From positions 1 to 61,806 of the forward strand of contig JAGBBW010000142.1 of assembly GCA_017938285.1 (NCBI GenBank): a stretch of DNA of 61,806 nucleotides. The letters are read 5' to 3'. Shown in pieces: positions 51,958-59,807 of this stretch (its first letter is position 1; every line of letters starts with the position of its first letter). The DNA comes from Lachnospiraceae bacterium (GTDB lineage: Bacteria; Bacillota; Clostridia; Lachnospirales; Lachnospiraceae). A program made the position numbers and the translations under genes. The notes beneath the pieces were generated by a model that saw only the letters and a list, made by a program, of their open reading frames with translations, was not told the origin of the DNA and searched no databases.

Positions 51958-52516
51958 ATACTATGACATCTGCTGTCTGCTGTTCCATTTTTGCCAGACA
52001 GTAAAAGATTCCGGTGCAGATATGGTCTGCCAGTGACATAACCGTATAAAGTCTGGTGGTCTGTAACAGCGAATGTTCCAGAAAACCGGATAAATTTACA
52101 ATTCCGGTAATAAAAATATTTCCGACATCCGGGAGTTCTTTTCCAACGCCTGCGCCTGGTTTTAAGGAACCCTGCGCCAGGGTAAAATAGCCAATATGGG
52201 AAGATTTCCCCAACGATGCATCTATGGCGATGATGAAAGGGTTTTCGAAGGTGATATAAATTTCTTCCAGGACGTCCTGAAGATTTTTTGCATGTACTGG
52301 TTTTTCCAGTGTACCGTAAACGGTAATGGAGGAATAGCGGTGCTGCTGCAGCTTATATCCGATAATAGGTCCCAGCGAATCGCCGGTTGCCCGGTCAGAG
52401 CCAATGCAGAGAAAAACAATCGGCTGACAGTATTGCCGTTCCATGGAAATCATTTGTAACAGTTCTCTTCCAAATTCAAAAGAGGAGGATAGTTGATTTG
52501 AATTATAATAAAACAT
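51956..52516 (-). CDS. yyaC: spore protease YyaC
   Basis: A 186-residue protein of the GPR-like YyaC family. PIVFLCIGSDRATGDSLGPIIGYKL, VHAKNLQDVLEEI, IIAIDASLGKSSHIGYF and KPGAGVGKELPDVGNIFITGIVN follow the family closely. Found in spore-forming Firmicutes; presumed protease or peptidase of the spore. Supports a sporulating lineage. Minus strand, single gene. Confidence 0.92.
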   Translation of the reverse strand: MFYYNSNQLSSSFEFGRELLQMISMERQYCQPIVFLCIGSDRATGDSLGPIIGYKLQQHRYSSITVYGTLEKPVHAKNLQDVLEEIYITFENPFIIAIDASLGKSSHIGYFTLAQGSLKPGAGVGKELPDVGNIFITGIVNLSGFLEHSLLQTTRLYTVMSLADHICTGIFYCLAKMEQQTADVIV

Positions 52517-52699
52517 AGGATTTCCTTTCTGTGCACGTTTTCTTTATCAGAGTATTGCCTGTTTTAAAGAATGTAGACTGATTTTATAAAATTTTTTTCG
52601 GGCGACACAATGTGCCAAAATAAGCAGATACAAGGTGATACAATACAAAAAATGAAACAGGTAAATTATTACAAAAATTAGTAAAGGAACAGGAGCGGT

Positions 52700-53668
52700 A
52701 TGGCGGAAATGAAGTATGAAGTAAGAAAGACGGAAGAAAACAGGGGACAACAGCTTCCAAATAACAGGAAACAGATTGGGAAACCACAGGAGGCTGAGCT
52801 GGAAGTATTTATTGAAGACTATGCATTTTCTTTTGCGAAAGGGCTGGCAGAGCGGGATTACACCGGATGTGTGGTAGGAGTGCTGGTTGGGGAACACCGC
52901 ATGACAGGCAGCCGGGAGCAGATTCTGGTCAGCGGCGTGCTGGAGGCAAGGGATGTGCTGGTGCGGGATGTGGTCTGTTTTACGGAAGATAACTGGGCGG
53001 GGATTTACCGGGATATCCGGGAGTATTTTCCTGACCAGCAGATTGTAGGCTGGTATCTGGGCGGTCCCGGCTTTCTGCTGGAAGATGAGGAGCGGCAGAA
53101 GAAAATCCAGAACGACAACTTTGGCGGTGGAGATAAAATTCTTTTGAAGGTGGATTCCATAGAAAAGGAACAGAGTGTGCTCTATTATAAAGAAGAAAGT
53201 ATGCAGACACTGTCTGGTTATTATATATATTATGATAAAAATGAAGAAATGCAGAATTATATTGCAGGTACCCATCAAATGATTCCTATGGAGGAGCGGA
53301 CGGTGTTTCTGGAAAAAGAGTCATGGGAAGGAGCAGGACGGAGGGAACGTCCACAGCCCCAGGAGCCTTCTGGTTTTTACCGTCTGTTTTATGCAACCAG
53401 CGGGGTGCTGACCTGTCTGGCAATTCTGGTGATTGCCGGACTGGCGATGCAGATACAGGAGCGGGATCAGTTGAAGGAACTGCTGAATGAACAGGAACGT
53501 CAGGCGTCTTCCGTGCAACAGGTTTACATAGTGGAGGAAGGAGAAACACTGGAATCCATATGCCTGAAATTTTATGGGTCGTCAGAACAGGTGGAGGCGA
53601 TACGGCTGCTAAACAGTCTGGAAGGTAAGGAAGAACCGGAGGCTGGTCAGAAACTGTTTCTGCCATAA
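52700..53668 (+). CDS. degenerate MPN/JAMM-like protein with membrane helix and LysM
   Basis: A 322-residue protein. Residues 32-200 follow an MPN (JAB1/Mov34) fold: CVVGVLVGE, ILVSGVLEA, then YFPDQQIVGWYLGGPGF. In active JAMM proteases the last segment reads GWYHSHPG; here both metal-binding histidines are replaced (L and G), so it is presumably an inactive, perhaps binding, domain. A membrane helix lies at about 240-258 and a LysM domain at about 273-322 (VYIVEEGETLESICLKFYG). Topology would place the MPN domain inside and LysM outside, on peptidoglycan. ATG 52700 with GGAGCGG upstream. Partner unknown. Confidence 0.72.
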   Translation: MAEMKYEVRKTEENRGQQLPNNRKQIGKPQEAELEVFIEDYAFSFAKGLAERDYTGCVVGVLVGEHRMTGSREQILVSGVLEARDVLVRDVVCFTEDNWAGIYRDIREYFPDQQIVGWYLGGPGFLLEDEERQKKIQNDNFGGGDKILLKVDSIEKEQSVLYYKEESMQTLSGYYIYYDKNEEMQNYIAGTHQMIPMEERTVFLEKESWEGAGRRERPQPQEPSGFYRLFYATSGVLTCLAILVIAGLAMQIQERDQLKELLNEQERQASSVQQVYIVEEGETLESICLKFYGSSEQVEAIRLLNSLEGKEEPEAGQKLFLP

Positions 53669-53772
53669 GTTATGGGTGGATGGTTCACGGAATTTTCACG
53701 GTTTTATCATGGGATGGACGCATTTGAACGGTATGATGGTAAAAAATTAAGAGTACAAAAGGGAGGATTTAT

Positions 53773-55611
53773 ATGAGATATAACAAAAAGCAATTATACA
53801 GGAAAGGGCTGGCAATCCTGCTGGCCGGCATGCTGCTGGCAGGAGCAGGTTGTGGAACGATGCCGTCAGACAGTACAGAAAATATGGGAGAAAACGGAGT
53901 GCAGCAGGAAGATGGTATGGAAAGTGGCAAACCCGTGGAAAACGCGGAGGGAAACACGAATACTTCCGGCGCAGAAATATCAGCAGGACAGGGAACGGAA
54001 CTTAGTCCGGAATTTGCAGAAATTACACCGATGGAAGAATTACTGGCCGGAGTGACAACCCAGGTGGAATTTTCCGGGAATGGTGCAGCAATTACCGGAA
54101 GCGGCTGTTTCATGGCAGATGGGGTGCTGACGATTACAGACGCAGGTACCTATATTCTGAGTGGTATGTTGGAAAATGGAAGTGTCCTGGTGGATGCGGA
54201 AAAGTCCAGTGAGGTAAATCTGGTATTATCCGGAGTCACAATTACAAATAATGATAATGCGGCGGTTTTTATAAAGAAAGCAGAAAAAGCCAATCTGTAT
54301 CTGGCAGAGGGGACAACCAATACTCTGACAGACGGCGCTTCTTATGTGTATGCCTCAGAAGAAGAAACGGAACCGAATGCGGCGCTGTTTTCCAAAACGG
54401 ATATGACTATCAGTGGAGAAGGAATACTGAATGTGAATGCCAATTATAATGACGGCATTGTGGGTAAGGACAGTCTGGCGCTGCTGGGTGGTATCGTGAA
54501 GGTAACAGCGGCAGGTGACGGTATTGTAGGAAAAGACTACCTGTATGTGGCCGGTGGTTCTTATGAACTGGTGACCGGAGGCGGTGCAAAAAATGCAGAA
54601 GCCCATTTTTCTGAGATGGACCGTGGATTTTTTGGTGGTTTTGGAGGCAGTACTTCCACAGAGGAAGATTCGGTCAGCAGCAAAGCAGTAAAAACGGATG
54701 GTCTTCTGCATGTAACAGGCGGCAGTTTTGTTATTGACAGCTGTGACGATGCCCTGCATTCCAATGATGCGGTGGTTCTGGATGGCGGAACTTATACTGT
54801 TTCGACTGGAGATGACGGCATACATGCGGAAACAGAACTGTTTATTAATGGTGGTGTATTTAATATAGAAAATTGTTATGAAGGACTGGAAGCACTGGAC
54901 ATCACCATCAATGGAGGGGAAATTTCCATTATGGCGCAGGATGACGGTGTGAATGCCGCCGGAACAGCTACGGAAGATGGGGCAGACCAGGATGATTCAC
55001 AGCAGGGATTTTTTGATGGAGGATTTGGCGGTGGTCCGGGCGGTCCAGGAGGTCCAGGTGGTGGCCGTGGAGACATGGGTGGCTTTGGCAGGATGGAAGA
55101 TACCAGTGCCAGCTTTACGGTGAATGACGGAGTGCTCCGGGTGAATGCCGCCGGAGATGGCCTGGATGCCAATGGAGGTATTGTAATCAATGGTGGTGAA
55201 GTGTATGTAGATGGGCCGGTGAATAATGGAAATGGCAGTATGGATTATGCGACAAATTGTACAGTAAACGGAGGTATTCTGGTAGCGGCGGGAAGTGCAG
55301 GAATGGCACAGGCTTCCAGCAGTACCTCTTCCCAGGCAGCGGTATCCTATACGGATGGGACACAGAAAGCCGGGACGGTAGTGACGGTGACGGATGCTTC
55401 TGGCAATGTACTGGTCAGTTATACTGCTGCAAAGAATTTCGAGAATATCGTAATCTCTGCTCCGGGTATGGAAAAAGGCAGTACCTGTATCCTTTCTGTC
55501 GGAGATAAGGTAACAGAAGTAGAATTGACGGATGTGGTTACGTACCTGGGTACATCCGGAGGTATGGGTGGTTTTGGAGGCTTTGGCGGAGGAGACCGCT
55601 TTAAGTATTAA
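53773..55611 (+). CDS. Cthe_2159-type carbohydrate-binding lipoprotein
   Basis: A 612-residue secreted lipoprotein: basic start, hydrophobic helix and lipobox ending AGAGC (Cys near residue 27), then a Ser/Glu-rich linker. The body is a right-handed beta-helix of the Cthe_2159 (DUF4353) family, with repeats such as GTYILSGMLENGSVLVDAEK and GDDGIHAETELFINGG. Members bind acidic plant polysaccharides such as polygalacturonate, with calcium. Two glycine-rich loops (GGGPGGPGGPGGG near 420; GGMGGFGGFGGG at the end) are characteristic. A single gene after GGGAGG. Confidence 0.88.
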   Translation: MRYNKKQLYRKGLAILLAGMLLAGAGCGTMPSDSTENMGENGVQQEDGMESGKPVENAEGNTNTSGAEISAGQGTELSPEFAEITPMEELLAGVTTQVEFSGNGAAITGSGCFMADGVLTITDAGTYILSGMLENGSVLVDAEKSSEVNLVLSGVTITNNDNAAVFIKKAEKANLYLAEGTTNTLTDGASYVYASEEETEPNAALFSKTDMTISGEGILNVNANYNDGIVGKDSLALLGGIVKVTAAGDGIVGKDYLYVAGGSYELVTGGGAKNAEAHFSEMDRGFFGGFGGSTSTEEDSVSSKAVKTDGLLHVTGGSFVIDSCDDALHSNDAVVLDGGTYTVSTGDDGIHAETELFINGGVFNIENCYEGLEALDITINGGEISIMAQDDGVNAAGTATEDGADQDDSQQGFFDGGFGGGPGGPGGPGGGRGDMGGFGRMEDTSASFTVNDGVLRVNAAGDGLDANGGIVINGGEVYVDGPVNNGNGSMDYATNCTVNGGILVAAGSAGMAQASSSTSSQAAVSYTDGTQKAGTVVTVTDASGNVLVSYTAAKNFENIVISAPGMEKGSTCILSVGDKVTEVELTDVVTYLGTSGGMGGFGGFGGGDRFKY

Positions 55612-55692
55612 GTTTAAAAAATGATGCCAAATTTCCAGGAATGTGTTATACTCTTTATCGTATCAGGAATAATAGGAAAGCAGGTAGATTTC

Positions 55693-56862
55693 TTGGAAGA
55701 GGTTAGACGAAAAAAAATAAACGCAGAAAAAATAATACGGATTCTCACCGGGATTCTTGTGTTGTCTGCAATTACCGGGGGGATTCTCTGGGTACAGCAG
55801 AAACGGGGGCATGAATACGCAGGATATGAAGTATTGTCGGAACAGGGGATTTCTTCCGGACTGACCGGTGTGGTCCAGGGAAAGAATGAACTGCTGCTCT
55901 GCAGCAATGATGGTGCAAAGGCCATTAACCAGAAAGGGGAAGTACAATGGGAGATTTCCTACCAGTTGGACAACCCTGCAATTACCTACTGTCAGGATGT
56001 GGCGGCAGTGGCAGATATCGGTGGCAGGTCGGTATATGTAGTGGCGGAGAATGGAATTCCGTATCATTATGAAGTGATTTATCCGATTGTAAAACATGAA
56101 GTGGCGGCCCAGGGGGTAACGGCGGTCCTTCTGGACAATGAAACCGAGGATTTTATCCAGTTGTATGATATTAATGGCACGCTCCGTGTGGACATTAATA
56201 CGAAGACAAAAACGGATGGGATTCCTATTGACATTGCATTGTCTGAGGATGGAAAGAAACTGGTTACATTATATGTTACTTTCCAGGGAGATGCCATGAT
56301 CTGCAAGGTGACTTTTTATAATGCCGGCGAAGTTGGGAAAAACTATAACAGCAATGTAGTGGGACAGACGATTTTTCCGGACAATCTGCTGGCGTACGAT
56401 GTCTGTTTCCTGAATGCGGATACGGTCTGTGTACTTTTAGAAAATGGGTTCAGGATTTTCCGTCTGACGGAAGTGCCGGAACTGGTTTTGGAAAAGACGC
56501 TGGAGGAGGAAGTGGTGGAAGTGCTTTGCGTGGAGAACGGACTCTATATTGTGAAAGAGGACGCCATGAAGCAGCGGACCCTGACATTTTATAATGCGAA
56601 AGGGGAAGCAAAGGCTTCCTGGGATGAAATTCCGGATTATGAGCGGTTGTCAGCAACGGAAGACGAAGTGATTTTTACCAGTCCGCAGAGTGCGGTGATT
56701 TATCGCAGTAACCGGTCTTTAAAGTTTGGCAGTACGTTTGACCAGAGCGTGGAAGCCGTATTTCCGGCAGGGGGTGACCGGTATTTTCTGGTAGATTCGG
56801 GAACGGTGCGGACAATCCGTCTGACGGATGATGAGAAAAAAGAAGAAAGCAGGGAGAAATAA
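55693..56862 (+). CDS. DUF5711 family membrane-anchored protein
   Basis: A 389-residue protein with one N-terminal membrane helix (IIRILTGILVLSAITGGILWV) and an extracellular beta-propeller-like part (repeats such as ELLLCSNDGAKAINQKGEVQW and DIALSEDGKKLVTLYVT). Assigned to DUF5711, function unknown. TTG 55693 is preferred, with AGGAAAGCAGG upstream, because a TATACT-like -10 box lies at about 55650; an ATG at 55621 would precede it. cvpA follows after two bases, so they form one unit. Confidence 0.68.
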   Translation: MEEVRRKKINAEKIIRILTGILVLSAITGGILWVQQKRGHEYAGYEVLSEQGISSGLTGVVQGKNELLLCSNDGAKAINQKGEVQWEISYQLDNPAITYCQDVAAVADIGGRSVYVVAENGIPYHYEVIYPIVKHEVAAQGVTAVLLDNETEDFIQLYDINGTLRVDINTKTKTDGIPIDIALSEDGKKLVTLYVTFQGDAMICKVTFYNAGEVGKNYNSNVVGQTIFPDNLLAYDVCFLNADTVCVLLENGFRIFRLTEVPELVLEKTLEEEVVEVLCVENGLYIVKEDAMKQRTLTFYNAKGEAKASWDEIPDYERLSATEDEVIFTSPQSAVIYRSNRSLKFGSTFDQSVEAVFPAGGDRYFLVDSGTVRTIRLTDDEKKEESREK

Positions 56863-56864
56863 AT

Positions 56865-57590
56865 ATGAACTGGTTATTATTAGCTGCGGTGGTAATCATC
56901 GGAGCCTGTGCATTTGCAGGATGGAGAGCTGGCTTTGTAAAGTCGGTGTTTTCACTTATATCTACAATAGCGGTCATTATCATTACCATTCTGGTAAGTC
57001 CTGTTGTTACCAATATGCTAAAGAGCAGTGAAAAGATTACAGGAGCGGTTACGGGTAAGCTGGAACAGATTATTGACCTGTCCGGGATTGCAGAAAATCT
57101 GTCTGACGGAGAGGAAAGAAATCCTGCGGCATTTATTGACAGTCTGGAACTTCCGGACAGTATCAAGGATACGCTTAAAACTTCCCTGACAGAAACATTG
57201 GAAGAAAAAGAAGCGGAAGCGGCAGATTTTGTAGGTGATCAGCTGAATGCGCTGGAAACTTATATTTGTGAACTTCTGACGAATATCATACTGAATGCGG
57301 TGGGCTTTTTTATTACATTTCTTATCGCAGCCGCCGGAATTGCAGTGTTATGTTTTGTGCTGGATGTTATCAGCAGGCTTCCGGTACTGCATCAGATTAA
57401 CACACTGGCCGGTCTTGGACTGGGTGCCCTGGAAGGTCTGGTAATACTCTGGATTGTGTTTATTGTAATTACCATGCTTGGCAGTACAGAGTTTGGTCAG
57501 AGCTGTATGGTTATGATTAATGAGAGTAAGATTCTTGGTTTTTTGTATGACAGCAATGTTTTAGCAAAAATCGTATTAGGAAAAGCATAA
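56865..57590 (+). CDS. CvpA family membrane protein
   Basis: A 241-residue protein with four membrane helices: AAVVIIGACAFAGWRAGFVKSVFSLIS at the start, a middle soluble region, then two more (AVGFFITFLIAAAGIAVLCFVLDVI; GLGALEGLVILWIVFIVITML). G-W-R-x-G-F-V-K and the L-x-G-x-x-L-G...G motif fit CvpA (colicin V production family). Function in Gram-positives unclear. Cotranscribed with the DUF5711 gene. Confidence 0.85.
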   Translation: MNWLLLAAVVIIGACAFAGWRAGFVKSVFSLISTIAVIIITILVSPVVTNMLKSSEKITGAVTGKLEQIIDLSGIAENLSDGEERNPAAFIDSLELPDSIKDTLKTSLTETLEEKEAEAADFVGDQLNALETYICELLTNIILNAVGFFITFLIAAAGIAVLCFVLDVISRLPVLHQINTLAGLGLGALEGLVILWIVFIVITMLGSTEFGQSCMVMINESKILGFLYDSNVLAKIVLGKA

Positions 57591-57596
57591 AACCAG

Positions 57597-57625
57597 TTGA
57601 ATTTCTGTGGATTTTAGGTTATACT
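57597..57625 (+). promoter_or_regulatory. promoter of the Eda-VOC gene
   Basis: TTGAAT (57597-57602), 17 bases, TATACT (57620-57625). The leader up to 57744 has ACTCCG/CGGAGT and CAGGCAG/CTGCCTG hairpins. Confidence 0.7.
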
Positions 57626-57744
57626 GTTTATGTAAGCACTTACACTCCGAAGAGAAGCGGAGTTGTGATAAATTTAATACAGGCAGATCCGGAGGAAATT
57701 CCGTATGTCCTGCCTGAAAGTTAATCAAAAAGGAGACAGAAGGT

Positions 57745-58704
57745 ATGAACGAAGTATTAGTACAGTTTCAGAAGCTTGGTATTATTCCTGTAGTAGTTAT
57801 TGATGATGCAAAGGATGCAGTGCCTTTGGCGAAGGCACTTTGTGAAGGTGGTCTTCCGGTAGCCGAGGTTACATTCCGTACCGATGCAGCGGAAGAAGCA
57901 ATCCGTCAGATGAGCCAGGCATGTCCTGAAATGTTAGTGGGTGCAGGTACTGTATTAACCACAGAGCAGGTAGACAGAGCAGTGGCAGCAGGAGCAAAGT
58001 TTATTGTCAGCCCTGGTTTAAATCCAAAGGTTGTTAAGTATTGTCAGGAAAAGAATGTGCCGATTACTCCAGGTACCGCAAGACCAACGGATATTGAAAT
58101 GGCACTGGAACTTGGTCTGGAAGTAGTGAAGTTCTTCCCGGCAGAACAGAACGGCGGTCTCCCAATGATTAAGGCAATGGCAGCACCTTACACCAAGGTG
58201 AAGTTTATGCCTACCGGCGGTATTAATGCAAAGAACTTAAAGTCCTACCTTGATTTTGATAAGATTATTGCCTGTGGCGGTTCCTGGATGGTTCCAAAGG
58301 ATTTGGTAAAGGAAGGAAACTTCGAAGAAATCAAGAGACTGACAAGAGAAGCAGTTAATACTATGCTTGGTTTTGAATTAAGACATGTTGGTATCAATGC
58401 ACAGAATGAAAATGAAGCAGAAGATGTTGCAGGTTCTTTCGAGAAGTTATTTGGTTTCACAAAGAAGGTAGGCGGCAGCTCTGTATTCGCAGGTACTGCG
58501 ATTGAAGTAATGAAGCAGCCATATCTTGGTGCCAACGGCCATATTGCCATTGGTACAAACTACATTGAGAGAGCAGTGTACCATATGGAACTTCAGGGCT
58601 TCGAGTTCGATATGAGCACAGCAAAGTATAAGAATGACAAGCTGATTGCTGTATACTTAAAGGGTGAACTGGGCGGCTTTGCAGTTCATTTAGTACAGAA
58701 ATAA
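57745..58704 (+). CDS. KDPG/KHG aldolase fused to a VOC (glyoxalase-like) domain
   Basis: A 319-residue fusion. Residues 1-208 are an Eda-type class I aldolase with Glu41 in EVTFRT, GAGTVLT and the Schiff-base Lys129 in VVKFFPAE; it splits 2-keto-3-deoxy-6-phosphogluconate or 4-hydroxy-2-oxoglutarate into pyruvate and a second product. Residues 210-319 form a VOC fold (LRHVGINAQNENEAEDVAGSF, IERAVYHMELQGFEF, GFAVHLVQK). The VOC part may bind metal or a sugar acid; its ligands are not certain. No kdgK, uxaC or edd is adjacent. Own promoter and terminator. Confidence 0.9.
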   Translation: MNEVLVQFQKLGIIPVVVIDDAKDAVPLAKALCEGGLPVAEVTFRTDAAEEAIRQMSQACPEMLVGAGTVLTTEQVDRAVAAGAKFIVSPGLNPKVVKYCQEKNVPITPGTARPTDIEMALELGLEVVKFFPAEQNGGLPMIKAMAAPYTKVKFMPTGGINAKNLKSYLDFDKIIACGGSWMVPKDLVKEGNFEEIKRLTREAVNTMLGFELRHVGINAQNENEAEDVAGSFEKLFGFTKKVGGSSVFAGTAIEVMKQPYLGANGHIAIGTNYIERAVYHMELQGFEFDMSTAKYKNDKLIAVYLKGELGGFAVHLVQK

Positions 58705-58758
58705 AGATTTCATTGGTATGCTTTAAATACAAAAAAACAGAACAGAACGTGGTTATAT

Positions 58759-58818
58759 GAAACATACCGGGTTGCTGCAGGATGGAAATTTCCTGACGGC
58801 TTCCCGGTATGTTTCATT
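58759..58818. terminator. terminator after the Eda-VOC gene
   Basis: GAAACATACCGGG pairs perfectly with CCCGGTATGTTTC (13 pairs); it lies just before the stop of the convergent small gene and probably serves both. Confidence 0.75.
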
Positions 58819-58823
58819 GATTC

Positions 58824-59003
58824 TCAATCTTTCTTTTTCAGAACATTCCAGATTAAATATCCGATAAATACAAGGAACAAAAGCAGAACTACAATGACAA
58901 TTACTTTGGTTTCAGGGGAAGTAACACCGAGGTTAAATGTCATTGGTTCATAAATAACATCTAAAAAAGGAAAAAAGCAGTACAGGATATAAAACAGATT
59001 CAT
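58824..59003 (-). CDS. small membrane protein, paralogue of the next gene
   Basis: A 59-residue protein: a hydrophobic N-terminus (MNLFYILYCFFPFLDVI), a short polar part, then a C-terminal membrane helix ending FIGYLIWNVLKKKD. The helix and tail nearly repeat those of the upstream gene (FIGYLIWNTLKNKK), so the two arose by duplication. ATG 59003 is chosen for GAGGTGAT just before it; GTG 59012 is less likely. Its ribosome binding site overlaps the end of the upstream gene. Function unknown. Confidence 0.65.
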   Translation of the reverse strand: MNLFYILYCFFPFLDVIYEPMTFNLGVTSPETKVIVIVVLLLFLVFIGYLIWNVLKKKD

Positions 59004-59013
59004 ATGGATCACC

Positions 59014-59202
59014 TCATTTCTTGTTTTTTAGCGTATTCCAGATTAAGTACCCAATAAAAATAAGCAGAAGAACCAGTACGATGATTGGTACGGGTGTCAT
59101 GGCAGGCGATGGTTCGCCAGCAGGTGGAGTTATTTCCGGCGGTGGTGTAATCACCAGATCCAGAAAAGGGAATGGTGTCCAGAAAGAAAAAAATAAGTTC
59201 AT
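59014..59202 (-). CDS. small membrane protein with Pro-rich linker
   Basis: A 62-residue protein: MNLFFSFWTPFPFLDLVI, then a proline-rich stretch (TPPPEITPPAGEPSPAMTP), then a membrane helix (VPIIVLVLLLIFIGYLIW) and a basic tail. Paralogue of the gene at 58824. The Pro-rich linker has the look of a spacer through the wall or between two membrane-associated parts. Middle gene of a three-gene minus-strand unit. Confidence 0.65.
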   Translation of the reverse strand: MNLFFSFWTPFPFLDLVITPPPEITPPAGEPSPAMTPVPIIVLVLLLIFIGYLIWNTLKNKK

Positions 59203-59223
59203 AATGATTATCTCCTTTCAAAA

Positions 59224-59631
59224 TTATAATTGCAGCACCACTCCGGCCAGGCAGGAGGCTGCATTGAGACATAGGGAAAACAACAGGGCACAGCGTCTGG
59301 TGAAAAAGCCTCCGGCAAAAGCAGGTTTTTCTTTGGCAGAAGCAGTAACGTTTTTTTGCCGGACAGCATATAGGGAAAACAGCCAGGCTTCAAATAACCA
59401 TACGGCAAGTTCCAACAACAAAAGAAAAAGGAACAATGTAGTCCGTGAAACTGTAACCAGAAGATAAAATATAGTATACAGTGCATTGGCTAACGGGTTT
59501 GTGAACAGGTTCACCAGACAGGTAAAGCGGAGCCAGCCGGGAGTTTTAAAAAAGAACCAGCATAGGAGTCCTTCAATTATTATGGTAAGAAGCAGGGCAG
59601 TCAGGTAAGGAAAAAGATAGGTGACATTCAT
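59224..59631 (-). CDS. four-helix membrane protein of unknown function
   Basis: A 135-residue polytopic protein (MNVTYLFPYLTALLLTIIIEG; WLRFTCLVNLFTNPLANALYTIFYL; ELAVWLFEAWLFSLYAV; last helix CALLFSLCLNAASCLAGVVL). TNPLAN is a recognisable turn between helices. ATG 59631 follows AGGAGGATTGTCC. First gene of the unit with the two small proteins, spacing 21 bases. No function is recognised; the three may form one membrane complex. Confidence 0.65.
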   Translation of the reverse strand: MNVTYLFPYLTALLLTIIIEGLLCWFFFKTPGWLRFTCLVNLFTNPLANALYTIFYLLVTVSRTTLFLFLLLLELAVWLFEAWLFSLYAVRQKNVTASAKEKPAFAGGFFTRRCALLFSLCLNAASCLAGVVLQL

Positions 59632-59662
59632 GGACAATCCTCCTGTCAAATATTATTTTTAT

Positions 59663-59784
59663 GGAAACGCTGATGAAGCGTTTCCTGCGCTGAATTTGTG
59701 CAGCGAAGCTGCAATTTCTACTGCAAATTCGTGCAATCTGCCGGAGGCTTCTAAGGAAGCAATGAATTAATCAGTGCTTCCTTA
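59663..59784. repeat. palindromic repeat element, copy C (long form)
   Basis: Left hairpin GGAAACGCT/AGCGTTTCC (9 perfect pairs), right hairpin TAAGGAAGCA/TGCTTCCTTA (10 perfect pairs) around ATGAATTAATCAG. Between them is a 66-base middle with GCAGC/GCTGC and GAATTTG/CAAATTC pairs that copy A lacks. A MITE-like element in the gap between the small membrane genes and the MFS gene. Confidence 0.75.
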
Positions 59785-59807
59785 TGAAGTGGGATAGCAG
59801 GCGGCAG

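Noticed and set aside
57626-57744. Riboswitch in the Eda-VOC leader
   Set aside because: Two short hairpins are present but match no class I know and no expression platform with a T run is visible.
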